DNA of 39,555 nucleotides, from the NCBI GenBank assembly GCA_937957975.1, contig CALFFK010000084.1, positions 1 through 39,555 of the forward strand, read 5' to 3'. The translations under genes were made by a program, and so were the position numbers. This stretch comes from an uncultured Neomegalonema sp. (GTDB taxonomy: Bacteria; Pseudomonadota; Alphaproteobacteria; Rhodobacterales; Rhodobacteraceae). A model generated the notes under the pieces. The model was not told the DNA's origin, searched no databases, and saw nothing but the letters and a program-made list of their open reading frames with translations. This document shows, piece by piece, positions 16,868 to 25,017 of this stretch. Numbering within the stretch: position 1 is the stretch's first letter; every line of letters begins with the position of its first letter.

Positions 16868-18190
16868 ATGTCCCACGAATTGATCGCCATTCTCATGTTC
16901 TCGTCCATGATGCTGATGCTTATGACGGGGCAGCGTGTGTTCGGGGCTATCGGCGGGGTTGCGGCGATAGCGGCCATGGCGCTTTACGGGACGGGGGGCG
17001 TGGACCTGCCATTTGCGGCGGCGATGAAGCTGATGAAGTGGTATCCGCTGCTGACCCTGCCGATGTTCATTTTTATGGGCTACATCCTGTCCGAGTCAAA
17101 GATCGCTGATGATCTCTATCGAATGTTCCATGTCTGGATGGGGCCGGTCAGTGGTGGGTTGGCCATCGGAACAATCGGTTTGATGGTGCTGGTCTCGGCC
17201 ATGAATGGCCTTTCGGTGGCGGGCATGGCCATCGGCGCGACCATCGCTTTGCCGGAACTGCTCCGGCGAGGGTATGACAAGCGCATGGTGACGGGGGTGA
17301 TACAGGCGGGGTCGAGCCTTGGTATCCTTGTTCCGCCCTCGGTCGTGCTGGTCCTCTATGCCATGATCGCGCGACAGCCGGTGGGCCAACTCTGGCTGGC
17401 GGGTGTCTTCCCCGGTCTTCTCATGGCCACCCTCTTCATTGTCTACATTTACATCCGCTGCCGTTTGCAGCCGCATCTTGGGCCACCCCTGCCGCCTGAA
17501 GAACGCAATGTCAGCAGGTCGGAGAAATGGCGGCTTTTGGGTGCAGGGTTGCTGCCTTTTGGCATTTTCTTCGCGATGATGATCCCTTTCGTGAATGGCT
17601 GGACGAGCCTTGTGGAAAGTTCTGCAATTGGTGCGATGGCCGCGTTCGTGGCGGCGGTTCTGAAAGGGCGCATGACTCGCGAGGTTTTCGAGAATTCCGT
17701 GCGGAACACCCTTGGTATCTCGTGTATGTTCATGTGGATCATTCTCGCTGCGCTGGGCTTTGGCGCGGTATTCGATGGGTTGGGTGCAGTAAAGGCCATC
17801 GAGAACCTGTTCACCGATCAGCTTGGCCTTGATCCATGGACCATCCTGATCCTGATGCAGCTCAGTTTCCTCGTGATGGGGACATTCCTCGACGACACCG
17901 CCATGCTGGTTATCGTCGCACCGCTTTATGTGCCGCTGGTCAAGGCGCTGGAATTTGACCTTATCTGGTACGGCGTACTCTATACCATCACGACCCAGAT
18001 CGCCTACATGACCCCGCCCTTCGGCTATAATCTCTTTCTCATGCGGGCCATGGCCCCGCCAGAAGTGACCCTGCGCGACATCTATGTCTCCATCATCCCG
18101 TTCGTGATGGTGATGATCGTCGCGCTTGCCCTTGTTATGATCTTCCCGCAGATCGCCCTGTGGCTGCCGGATTACGTCTATGGAAAGTGA
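16868..18190 (+). CDS. dctM: TRAP transporter large permease (DctM family)
   Basis: The 440-residue, very hydrophobic protein has about 12 membrane segments and is the transport subunit of a TRAP system. Characteristic stretches are KWYPLLTLPMFIFMGYILSES, GLSVAGMAIGATIALPELLRRGYDKRM, QAGSSLGILVPPSVVLVLYAM and YTITTQIAYMTPPFGYNLFLM. These resemble the subgroup annotated in databases as mannitol/chloroaromatic-type, a label that says little about true substrate. The gene follows dctQ and is separated from the binding-protein gene at 18895 by one gene on the opposite strand. Confidence 0.93.
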   Translation: MSHELIAILMFSSMMLMLMTGQRVFGAIGGVAAIAAMALYGTGGVDLPFAAAMKLMKWYPLLTLPMFIFMGYILSESKIADDLYRMFHVWMGPVSGGLAIGTIGLMVLVSAMNGLSVAGMAIGATIALPELLRRGYDKRMVTGVIQAGSSLGILVPPSVVLVLYAMIARQPVGQLWLAGVFPGLLMATLFIVYIYIRCRLQPHLGPPLPPEERNVSRSEKWRLLGAGLLPFGIFFAMMIPFVNGWTSLVESSAIGAMAAFVAAVLKGRMTREVFENSVRNTLGISCMFMWIILAALGFGAVFDGLGAVKAIENLFTDQLGLDPWTILILMQLSFLVMGTFLDDTAMLVIVAPLYVPLVKALEFDLIWYGVLYTITTQIAYMTPPFGYNLFLMRAMAPPEVTLRDIYVSIIPFVMVMIVALALVMIFPQIALWLPDYVYGK

Positions 18191-18226
18191 TCCACGGAGC
18201 TCTCAAGCCTGCGGGAAGAATGCCGT

Positions 18227-18676
18227 CTACAGCCTGTCGGTAATGTCCTTGAGATACGTACAGGAATAGTTTGCGCATGTTACCGAGCGGATCTCGTGGA
18301 TCGAACAAAGATTGCAATCGGTAAGGAACATGCAGCCAAGGACTTTGTCTTTCGTATTGACGCGAAGCGCCGGAAAACACTCCTTGCGTTGCCATTGCGA
18401 TTTTTTGGGGAAGAGGGCGCGACCTTCCGCGTAGTCGATGAAGACTTCCTTGTATGGAACCTTGCGCTTCCACAGGGCCGACAGCCGGTCTAGCAATGCT
18501 TGCGCATCGGGAATGGGGCCGATGATGTAGTCGCGATCGCCGAGCGTGCAGCACCCTGCCGCCATGTCTTTGGTGCCCATGCAATTGCGCAGGCAAGTAT
18601 GCAGGGTGACTTCGTCAACCAGCGTGTCGCGTTCTGGAACCTCCAGAATGGAAGTTTCTGTACTCGTACGTGACAT
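18227..18676 (-). CDS. Cysteine-cluster protein (YkgJ/UPF0153-like)
   Basis: The 149-residue cytosolic protein has spaced cysteines: HTCLRNCMGTKDMAAGCC near residues 25-43, then GCMFLTDCNLCSIHEIRSVTCANYSC near the C-terminus. This resembles the CxxxC...CC...CxxC pattern of the YkgJ-type cysteine-cluster proteins, thought to bind zinc or an iron-sulfur cluster. The function is unknown and the family call is tentative. The ATG at 18676 is preceded by GAGGGA with good spacing. The frame is open to 18745, but that part overlaps the palindromes and the promoter. It stands on the opposite strand between dctM and dctP, with an AT-rich upstream region. This could mark an insertion into a once contiguous TRAP operon. 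Confidence 0.7.
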   Translation of the reverse strand: MSRTSTETSILEVPERDTLVDEVTLHTCLRNCMGTKDMAAGCCTLGDRDYIIGPIPDAQALLDRLSALWKRKVPYKEVFIDYAEGRALFPKKSQWQRKECFPALRVNTKDKVLGCMFLTDCNLCSIHEIRSVTCANYSCTYLKDITDRL

Positions 18677-18689
18677 AATTATGGTCCCT

Positions 18690-18733
18690 CTATCGGATAG
18701 TATAGAGTGGTAACATTCTCTGTTTGAAACAGA
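18690..18733 (-). promoter_or_regulatory. Promoter and palindromes upstream of the cysteine-cluster gene
   Basis: Two perfect odd-length palindromes lie before the gene: CTATCGGATAG (18690-18700) and TCTGTTTGAAACAGA (18719-18733, 7-bp arms). On the minus strand the second overlaps TTCAAA, which lies 18 nt before TATACT, a plausible -35/-10 pair. The first lies in the predicted leader between the promoter and the ribosome-binding site. An operator overlapping the -35 box would suit a repressor. Confidence 0.45.
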
Positions 18734-18894
18734 AATCAGAATCATGTTGGAAAAAATTATATTTTATGTACGAAAATGAAGCGCCCTCATCCTGATCCAT
18801 CTGCGACATTGCGCGAACCGAGACACGCCTTGCGCGATCCGCGTGTTCCTCGCACACTCCATAGACGACAAACGCAGAACCGGGGAGATTCACC

Positions 18895-19929
18895 ATGACC
18901 ACCAGACGTAAGTTCATCGCGGGCGGGGCGCTCGTCGGCACAGCAGGGCTGGCTGCACCAGCGGTTCACGCACAATCCGCGATCAAGTGGCGGATGCAGA
19001 CTTATGCAGGGCCAGCACTGGCCGAGCATGTCGTCAAGCCCGCCATCGACAGCTTTAACAAGGCCGCGAACGGCGAGATGGAAATTGAATTGTTCTTCGC
19101 AGACCAGCTCGTTCCTACCGGAGAACTTTTCCGGGCGATGCAGAAAGGTACCATTGATATGGTGCAATCTGATGATGACTCGATGGCTTCGCCCACGGAA
19201 GTCACGGTATTTGGCGGCTATTTCCCTTTTGCGAGCCGCTATTCGCTGGATGTGCCGGTGCTGTTCAACCAGTACGGCCTCAATGAAATCTGGGATTCCG
19301 AATATTCGCAGGTCGGTGTCAAACACCTGAGCGCGGGTGCATGGGACCCCTGCCACTTCGCAACCAAAGACCCGATCCGCAGCCTTGATGACCTGAAAGG
19401 CAAGCGTGTTTTCACTTTCCCGACTGCCGGCCGCTTCATGTCGCAATTTGGCGTCGTGCCGGTCACGCTGCCCTGGGAAGATATTGAGGTTGCGGTGCAG
19501 ACCGGCGAACTCGACGGCATCGCATGGTCCGGCATTACCGAAGATTATACCGTTGGCTGGGCTGATGTGACGAATTATTTTCTGACCAACAACATCTCTG
19601 GCGCATGGGCCGGGTCATTCTTTGCGAATATGGACCGTTATCAGGAGCTGCCGGATCACCTGAAATCGCTGCTCCAGATGGCGATGGACAGCTCGCACTA
19701 TTATCGCCAGTGGTGGTATTGGGGTGGTGAAGCGGACCTGCGCGTTAATGGGCCGAAGATGGAACTGACCTCCATTCCCGATGAGGAATGGGCGCAGGTG
19801 GAACAGGCGGCGTTGAAATTCTGGGACGAAATTGCCTCCGAGTCGGAAGTGAAGGCCAAGGTCGTGGACATCTTCAAGAAGTACAACGCCACGATGGAAA
19901 AGGCCGGTCGGCCCTATCGCTATAGCTGA
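18895..19929 (+). CDS. dctP: TRAP transporter substrate-binding protein (DctP family), Tat-exported
   Basis: The 344-residue protein starts with a twin-arginine signal (TTRRKFIAGGALVG, cleavage probably after AVHA), so it should reach the periplasm folded through the Tat system. The mature part has the DctP fold, with KWRMQTYAGPALAEHVVKPAIDSF at the start, DDLKGKRVFTFP in the middle and LDGIAWSGITEDYTVGWADVTNYF near the ligand site. Aromatic residues are frequent in the second half (HYYRQWWYWGG), as in the TakP-like branch that binds keto acids. It would hand solute to the DctQ/DctM permease 700 nt upstream. The ligand cannot be read from sequence. A strong terminator follows directly. Confidence 0.92.
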   Translation: MTTRRKFIAGGALVGTAGLAAPAVHAQSAIKWRMQTYAGPALAEHVVKPAIDSFNKAANGEMEIELFFADQLVPTGELFRAMQKGTIDMVQSDDDSMASPTEVTVFGGYFPFASRYSLDVPVLFNQYGLNEIWDSEYSQVGVKHLSAGAWDPCHFATKDPIRSLDDLKGKRVFTFPTAGRFMSQFGVVPVTLPWEDIEVAVQTGELDGIAWSGITEDYTVGWADVTNYFLTNNISGAWAGSFFANMDRYQELPDHLKSLLQMAMDSSHYYRQWWYWGGEADLRVNGPKMELTSIPDEEWAQVEQAALKFWDEIASESEVKAKVVDIFKKYNATMEKAGRPYRYS

Positions 19930-19937
19930 TCGTCAAT

Positions 19938-19968
19938 AAGGGGTCGCCTTCGGGCGGCCCTTCTTTTT
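19938..19968 (+). terminator. Rho-independent terminator after dctP, with UUCG loop
   Basis: GGGTCGCC (19941-19948) pairs with GGCGGCCC (19953-19960) around a TTCG tetraloop, extended at the base by AAG/TT pairing, and is followed by TTCTTTTT. The next start codon is only 13 nt beyond the T run, so partial read-through probably supplies the downstream enzyme genes. Confidence 0.85.
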
Positions 19969-19981
19969 CACGAGTGATCCC

Positions 19982-21031
19982 ATGTCGATACCCACTACAT
20001 GCCTTGGAGCTTTCCCGAAGCCAGATTACGTCCCTGTGCGCGACTGGTTTCAGACCGGCCATGATGCTGAAAGTTTCGGTGAGCGCGTGACCCGCGACTG
20101 GACGCGGCATCAGTCAGACGAAACCACGGCCCTGCTCGACCGCGCCACGGCAGAGGTTGTCGCTGACCAGATCGCCTGTGGTATCGACCTGCCCACGGAT
20201 GGCGAAGTGCGGCGCGACAATTACGTGCATTACCAATGCCGTCATTTCGAGGGCTTCGATTTTGAGGGGCTGACCGAGCGCGTGTGGCGGGATGGGGCAA
20301 TGCGCACCGAATTGCCAACGATCCGGGGCGACATTCGCGCAGGCGATACCGCAACCCTCGTGCGCGATTGGCGGGTGGCCGAGGCGGCAGCAGGGCGACC
20401 CGTAAAGATTACCATTCCGGGGCCAATGACGATCTCCGACACGACTGTGGACGCCCATTATCACGATCCTGCGCGCCTTGCGGGTGATCTTGCCGATGCC
20501 TTGAATACGCAGGTTGGCGCATTGGTGGATGCAGGATGCCGTCATATCCAGATTGATGAACCCATCTTTGCCCGCAAACCTGATGAGGCGCTGGATTACG
20601 GTATCGCGACCCTTGCCCGTTGTTTCGAAGGTGTGCCGAAAACCGTCTACCGCGCTGCGCATATGTGCTGTGGCTACCCCAATCATCTGGATGACCATGA
20701 TTATCCCAAGGCCGATCCGACCGCCTATCTGCGGATCGCGGAGGCGATGGATGGCACGGTCGATGCCATCTCCATTGAGGATGCCCATCGTCACAATCCG
20801 GCGGAGTTGTTCGAACGATTCACGCGCTCGTCTCTCATAGTTGGTTTTATCCGTATTGCATCAAGCGAGGTGGAAACCGTGGATGCCATTACCGCGCGGA
20901 TGCACGAGGTTTTGCACCATGTTCCCGCCAACCGCCTGATCGCCGCTCCCGATTGCGGCCTTGGTTTTCTTGGGCGCGATCTGGCAATGGTCAAGCTGCG
21001 CAATCTGTGCGACGCCGCGCGCAGCATCTGA
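19982..21031 (+). CDS. Standalone MetE catalytic-domain protein (core methionine synthase-like)
   Basis: The 349-residue product corresponds to the C-terminal catalytic barrel of cobalamin-independent methionine synthase and lacks the N-terminal half of full-length MetE (about 750 residues). The zinc site is complete: His227 and Cys229 (HMCCGY), Glu266 (SIEDAH) and Cys325 (PDCGLG). PGPMTISDT and HIQIDEPIFAR are also conserved. The zinc activates a thiol that accepts a methyl group. Short core enzymes are known to make methionine from methyl donors other than methyltetrahydrofolate-triglutamate, and others are uncharacterised. The genetic setting, first gene of a run with a GS-like ligase, an alcohol dehydrogenase and a hydrolase, suggests a catabolic demethylation more than plain methionine synthesis. 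That is inference. Confidence 0.82.
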   Translation: MSIPTTCLGAFPKPDYVPVRDWFQTGHDAESFGERVTRDWTRHQSDETTALLDRATAEVVADQIACGIDLPTDGEVRRDNYVHYQCRHFEGFDFEGLTERVWRDGAMRTELPTIRGDIRAGDTATLVRDWRVAEAAAGRPVKITIPGPMTISDTTVDAHYHDPARLAGDLADALNTQVGALVDAGCRHIQIDEPIFARKPDEALDYGIATLARCFEGVPKTVYRAAHMCCGYPNHLDDHDYPKADPTAYLRIAEAMDGTVDAISIEDAHRHNPAELFERFTRSSLIVGFIRIASSEVETVDAITARMHEVLHHVPANRLIAAPDCGLGFLGRDLAMVKLRNLCDAARSI

Positions 21032-21042
21032 AAGGACTGACC

Positions 21043-22410
21043 ATGGCGATTCTGACGCTCGAGACCCTGAAACAGCAGGTAGCGGCTGGCACGATTGATA
21101 CGGTCCTTGTTTGCCTCGTGGATATGCAAGGGCGTCTGATGGGCAAACGCTTTCATGCTGCCAATTTCGTGGAAAGCGCGTGGCAGGAAACCCATTGCTG
21201 CGATTACCTGCTCGCCACTGATCTGGAGATGGCAACGCCGGACGGGTACGCCTCGACGAGTTGGGAGAAAGGCTATGGCGATTACGTAATGAAGCCGGAC
21301 CTTGCCACCCTGCGCCCTGTGCCATGGCTGGAGGGGACGGCAATGGTGCTGTGCGACATCATCGACCACCACACGCATGAAGCAGTACCCCATTCACCGC
21401 GCGCTGTGCTGAAGCGGCAGATCGAACGATTGGCCGAACTCGGCTTTATGGTAAAGACCGCTACGGAACTGGAATTTTTCCTGTTCGAGAAAAGCTTCGA
21501 CGAAATCCGCAAATCCGGCTTCCGCGATCTTGCGCCCATCAGCGGCTATAACGAGGATTATCATATCCTTCAGACGACAAAGGAAGAGGGCGTTATGCGC
21601 CCAATCCGCAATCACCTCTACGCGGCGGGCATCCCTATCGAGAACTCCAAGGGCGAGGCGGAGACGGGGCAGGAAGAGCTTAATATCCGATACGCCGATG
21701 CGATGGCCTGTGCCGATCATCACGCCATCGCCAAGCACGCAGTCAAGGAAATCGCGTGGCAGCAGGGCAGGGCGGCAAGCTTCCTGCCCAAATGGCACCA
21801 TGACAAGGTTGGCAGTTCCTCACATATTCACCAATCGCTGTGGCATGAGGATGGGACGAGCGCCTTCCATGACCCTGCCGGTGAGCATGGCATGTCCGGG
21901 ACGATGCGTCGGTATTGCGCGGGGTTGATCCGCTATGCGCCCGACGTGACGGTTTTTCTCGCCCCTTATATCAATTCCTACAAACGCTTTGCCGTCGGAA
22001 CCTTCGCACCGACCAAGACGATATGGTCTATCGACAACCGCACTGCCGGATTCCGCCTTTGTGGTGCAGATACCAAGGGCGTTCGCATGGAATGCCGGAT
22101 TGGTGGATCGGACCTGAACCCCTATCTCGCCATTGCCGCACAGATCGCTTGCGGTATCGAAGGGCTGAAACAGGAATTGACGCTGGGCGACCCCTTGCGT
22201 GGCGATGTCTACAAATCGGGCAACGAAGCCGCTGACATCCCCCGCAGCTTGCGTACAGCAACCGAAGCCCTGCGTGGCTCGGCCATGCTGCGCGAGGCGA
22301 TGGGCGATGACGTGATCGAGCACTACGTCCGCGCCGCCGAATGGGAACAAGAGGAGTTTGATCGTATCGTCACCGATTACGAGGTCGCGCGAGGGTTCGA
22401 GAGGGCTTAA
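21043..22410 (+). CDS. Glutamine synthetase-family ligase (gamma-glutamyl-amide synthetase type)
   Basis: The 455-residue product has the glutamine synthetase fold. Metal and ATP residues can be seen in TELEFFLF (Glu142/Glu144), GEAETGQEELNIRYADA, GSSSHIHQSLW, NSYKRF and ECRIGGSDLNPYLA. It lacks the adenylylation-site tyrosine loop typical of GlnA (NLYDLPPEE), and its overall form fits the catabolic branch (PuuA, IpuC, GmaS). Those enzymes join glutamate to an amine such as putrescine, isopropylamine, methylamine or ethanolamine. The ATG at 21043 is 11 nt after the MetE-like gene. An in-frame upstream start at 20953 would overlap that gene. The amine used here is unknown. Confidence 0.88.
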   Translation: MAILTLETLKQQVAAGTIDTVLVCLVDMQGRLMGKRFHAANFVESAWQETHCCDYLLATDLEMATPDGYASTSWEKGYGDYVMKPDLATLRPVPWLEGTAMVLCDIIDHHTHEAVPHSPRAVLKRQIERLAELGFMVKTATELEFFLFEKSFDEIRKSGFRDLAPISGYNEDYHILQTTKEEGVMRPIRNHLYAAGIPIENSKGEAETGQEELNIRYADAMACADHHAIAKHAVKEIAWQQGRAASFLPKWHHDKVGSSSHIHQSLWHEDGTSAFHDPAGEHGMSGTMRRYCAGLIRYAPDVTVFLAPYINSYKRFAVGTFAPTKTIWSIDNRTAGFRLCGADTKGVRMECRIGGSDLNPYLAIAAQIACGIEGLKQELTLGDPLRGDVYKSGNEAADIPRSLRTATEALRGSAMLREAMGDDVIEHYVRAAEWEQEEFDRIVTDYEVARGFERA

Positions 22411-22444
22411 TGGTTTCCTGTCATTTGAAGAAAGGGTGAGCGCC

Positions 22445-23590
22445 ATGCAGCTCGTCGGTAACTGGTCGTATCCCACTGCCATGCGCTTTGGCGCGGGGCG
22501 GATTGCGGAATTGGGTGAAGTCTGCGCGGCGGCGGGGATGAAAAGGCCGCTTCTGGTCACGGATCGGGGGCTGGCTGATTTGCCGGTTACGCAAGGCGCG
22601 CTTGACCTGATGGAGAGCGCCGGATTGGGCCGCGCGATGTTTTCGGATGTGGAGCCAAACCCGAACGAAAGGAACGTGATCGCCGGGCTGGCCGTCTATC
22701 GCGACGGTGGCCATGATGGCGTTATCGCTTTTGGCGGTGGTTCGGGGTTGGATCTGGGTAAGGTACTGGCCTTCATGGTTGGTCAATCCCGGCCCTTGTG
22801 GGATTTTGAGGATGTGGGCGATTGGTGGACCCGCGCGGATGCGGATGCCATCCACCCGGTCATCGCCGTGCCGACCACCGCCGGAACCGGATCGGAGGTT
22901 GGCCGCGCGAGTGTTATCACCAATTCGGAAACACAGGCGAAGAAGATCATTTTTCACCCGAAGATGCTGCCCGTTACCGTTATCTGCGACCCGGAACTCA
23001 CGGTTTCTATGCCCGCTGCGATCACTGCGGGAACGGGGATGGATGCCTTCGCCCATTGCCTCGAAGCCTATTGCTCGCCCCATTATCACCCGATGTCACA
23101 AGGCATCGCGCTGGAGGGAATGCGGCTGGTGAAGGATAACCTGCCCGTTGCCTACAAGGACGGCGGCAATCTCGACGCCCGCGCGCATATGATGAGCGCG
23201 GCGGCGATGGGGGCAACGGCTTTCCAGAAAGGCCTTGGCGCAATTCACGCCCTCAGCCACCCCATCGGCGCGATGCATCACACCCATCACGGCACGACGA
23301 ATGCGGTGGTTATGCAGCCGGTTCTGCGGTTCAACGAGGCCGTCATTCGGGATCGGCTTGATGCGGCGGCGGCCTATCTGGGGGTTCCGGGTGGGTATGA
23401 AGGCTTTTATGCCTTCGTTGGCGATCTCAATTCGGCGCTGGCCATCCCGGCCAACCTGACCGCCCTTGGTGTTACGAACCCGGATATGGACCGCCTTGTT
23501 GCGGGCGCATTATCCGACCCCAGCACTGGCGGTAATCCGGTCGAAATGACCGAAGCCAATACCCGCGCGTTGTTGGAAGCCTGCTTCTGA
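22445..23590 (+). CDS. Iron-containing (group III) alcohol dehydrogenase
   Basis: The 381-residue product belongs to the Fe-dependent alcohol dehydrogenases. The nucleotide-binding GGGSGLDLGK and the signature PTTAGTGSEV are present. The four metal ligands align as Asp200, His204, His268 and His282, in GMDAFAHCLEAY and IHALSHPIGAMHHTHHG, with the 14-residue spacing seen in FucO. It would oxidise an alcohol to an aldehyde, or the reverse, with NAD(P). The ATG at 22445 is 34 nt after the GS-like gene. The next gene overlaps by one nucleotide, so the two are translationally coupled. In a gamma-glutamyl pathway it could oxidise a hydroxyl on the glutamylated amine. No aldehyde dehydrogenase gene is in the block. 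Confidence 0.92.
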   Translation: MQLVGNWSYPTAMRFGAGRIAELGEVCAAAGMKRPLLVTDRGLADLPVTQGALDLMESAGLGRAMFSDVEPNPNERNVIAGLAVYRDGGHDGVIAFGGGSGLDLGKVLAFMVGQSRPLWDFEDVGDWWTRADADAIHPVIAVPTTAGTGSEVGRASVITNSETQAKKIIFHPKMLPVTVICDPELTVSMPAAITAGTGMDAFAHCLEAYCSPHYHPMSQGIALEGMRLVKDNLPVAYKDGGNLDARAHMMSAAAMGATAFQKGLGAIHALSHPIGAMHHTHHGTTNAVVMQPVLRFNEAVIRDRLDAAAAYLGVPGGYEGFYAFVGDLNSALAIPANLTALGVTNPDMDRLVAGALSDPSTGGNPVEMTEANTRALLEACF

Positions 23591-24348
23591 TGCAGCGTCT
23601 CGCCGTCGTGCGCCGGGGCAGTGGTGCGCCTGTCGTGCTGGTCCATGGCTATTTCGGCGGGGCCGGGCATTGGCGCGGCGAGATGGATGCGCTGTCGGAT
23701 CAGCACGAAATCATCGCCCCCGTATTGGCGGGTTTTGGTGAGAGTGCGGGCATTACTGCCCCCGACACCATCGCCGGAAATGCCGAACTGGTGTGGCAGG
23801 CGCTCGATGCGCAGGGCGTGGACTACATCGCCTTGCTCGGTCATTCCATGGGTGGCATGGTCGTGCAGGAGATGATGGCGCAACAGCCTGACCGTGTAGA
23901 GCGGTTGGTCCTTTACGGCACTGGTCCGGTCGGCTTGCTCCCCGGACGTTTTGAGACGCTGGACCAATCCCGCGCCCGGATCACGAATGACGGGCTGGAA
24001 CCCACCCTTCGGCGCGTGGCGGCGACATGGTTCGTGGATGGCGAGGCCGCATCGGGGTTCGATACCTGCATGGAAGTCGGGGCCATGGCCACCGAACAGG
24101 CCGCCCTCGCCGCCCTTCGCGCATGGGAGACATGGGATGGGCGCGCCAATCTGCCCCGCATCGCTGTGCCCACGTTGGTTATCTGGGGCGACCGTGACCG
24201 TTCCTACCCCCGCGCCCAGATCGACGCGTTGCTGGAGGGCATCCCGGATGCCCGCCTCGCATTATTCGAGGGTTGCGCCCATGCTGTGCATCTGGAAAAT
24301 TTCGCGAAATTTCACGCAACGCTGCGGGAGTTTCTTATCGGGTGGTGA
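23590..24348 (+). CDS. Alpha/beta-fold hydrolase
   Basis: The 252-residue protein has the complete alpha/beta-hydrolase triad: Ser86 in GHSMGG, Asp203 in WGDRDRSYP and His231 in GCAHAVHLE, with the oxyanion segment LVHGYFGGAGHW. It has no signal peptide and is likely cytosolic. The family hydrolyses esters, amides, C-C bonds or epoxides, and the sequence does not say which. Its ATG overlaps the stop of the alcohol dehydrogenase gene, so it is the last gene of the accessory operon. An amide-cleaving role releasing glutamate from a gamma-glutamyl intermediate is possible but not shown. It converges on the SDR gene with 12 nt between them. Confidence 0.85.
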   Translation: MQRLAVVRRGSGAPVVLVHGYFGGAGHWRGEMDALSDQHEIIAPVLAGFGESAGITAPDTIAGNAELVWQALDAQGVDYIALLGHSMGGMVVQEMMAQQPDRVERLVLYGTGPVGLLPGRFETLDQSRARITNDGLEPTLRRVAATWFVDGEAASGFDTCMEVGAMATEQAALAALRAWETWDGRANLPRIAVPTLVIWGDRDRSYPRAQIDALLEGIPDARLALFEGCAHAVHLENFAKFHATLREFLIGW

Positions 24349-24360
24349 GGATTCGCATCG

Positions 24361-25017
24361 TCAGATCAACGACACCACTTGCAGCGCGGCCTCTGCGCAA
24401 GGGGTTAGTTCATCGCGGTTTTCGCTTGGATAAAAACGTGCCCTTGTTGCGGTGGGCATAGGCGGTGGGCGGTGAAAATGTGCGGTGATCCCCGCCTTTT
24501 CCCGCTCGGCAGCCCAGGCACGGGCAAAAGCGATCCCGGCTTCCTTTGTGGCGTGATAAGGCGACCAAAGCGCCTTAGCCTCCTGAGAATCCGTCACGAA
24601 GACCGCGCTCGCATTCCCAGCCGCGCCAAGCAACGGATCGGTCACGGCCAACAGCGTTTGCACCGCCCGTGCATTGACCGCGAATGCCGTGTCGAGCGAC
24701 CTGGCATCCAGATGCGTCACCGGCGACAGGTGCGGCGCATTGATTGCACAATGGACCAGCAGGTCAAGCCGCCCATGCCGCTGATGGATCGCTTCTGCCA
24801 TCCGCTCCAGTGCCGCATTATCCGTGATGTTGAGGGGCAGCAGGGTAGGGCGTATCCCGCCATCCGCCGCGATGGCATCGTCCAGTTCTTCCAACGCGCC
24901 TTGCGTCCGTGCCAATGCCCAGACCTGATAATTTTGCCCCGCCAGTGCGCGTGCAATCGAAAAGCCAAGCCCCCGCGATGCGCCGGTTACAAGGGCAATC
25001 CGTGTTTCTGTCGTCAT
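24361..25017 (-). CDS. Short-chain dehydrogenase/reductase
   Basis: The 218-residue product is a classical SDR with the cofactor motif TGASRGLG at residues 11-18 and the catalytic pair YHATK. A serine in VTDSQEA stands where the catalytic Ser is expected. The usual NNAG is altered to CAINAPHL, so activity may be specialised or weak. It overlaps the end of purF by 4 nt, and an SDR behind purF is a frequent arrangement in alphaproteobacteria. It therefore belongs to the purF transcript and not to the catabolic genes it converges on. The substrate is unknown. Confidence 0.88.
   Translation of the reverse strand: MTTETRIALVTGASRGLGFSIARALAGQNYQVWALARTQGALEELDDAIAADGGIRPTLLPLNITDNAALERMAEAIHQRHGRLDLLVHCAINAPHLSPVTHLDARSLDTAFAVNARAVQTLLAVTDPLLGAAGNASAVFVTDSQEAKALWSPYHATKEAGIAFARAWAAEREKAGITAHFHRPPPMPTATRARFYPSENRDELTPCAEAALQVVSLI

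Noticed and set aside
19969-19981. Cobalamin or SAM riboswitch before the MetE-like gene
   Set aside because: Only 13 nt separate the terminator from the start codon, far too short for a riboswitch.
24361-25017. SDR as part of the catabolic operon
   Set aside because: It is on the opposite strand and overlaps purF by 4 nt, so it belongs to the purF transcript.
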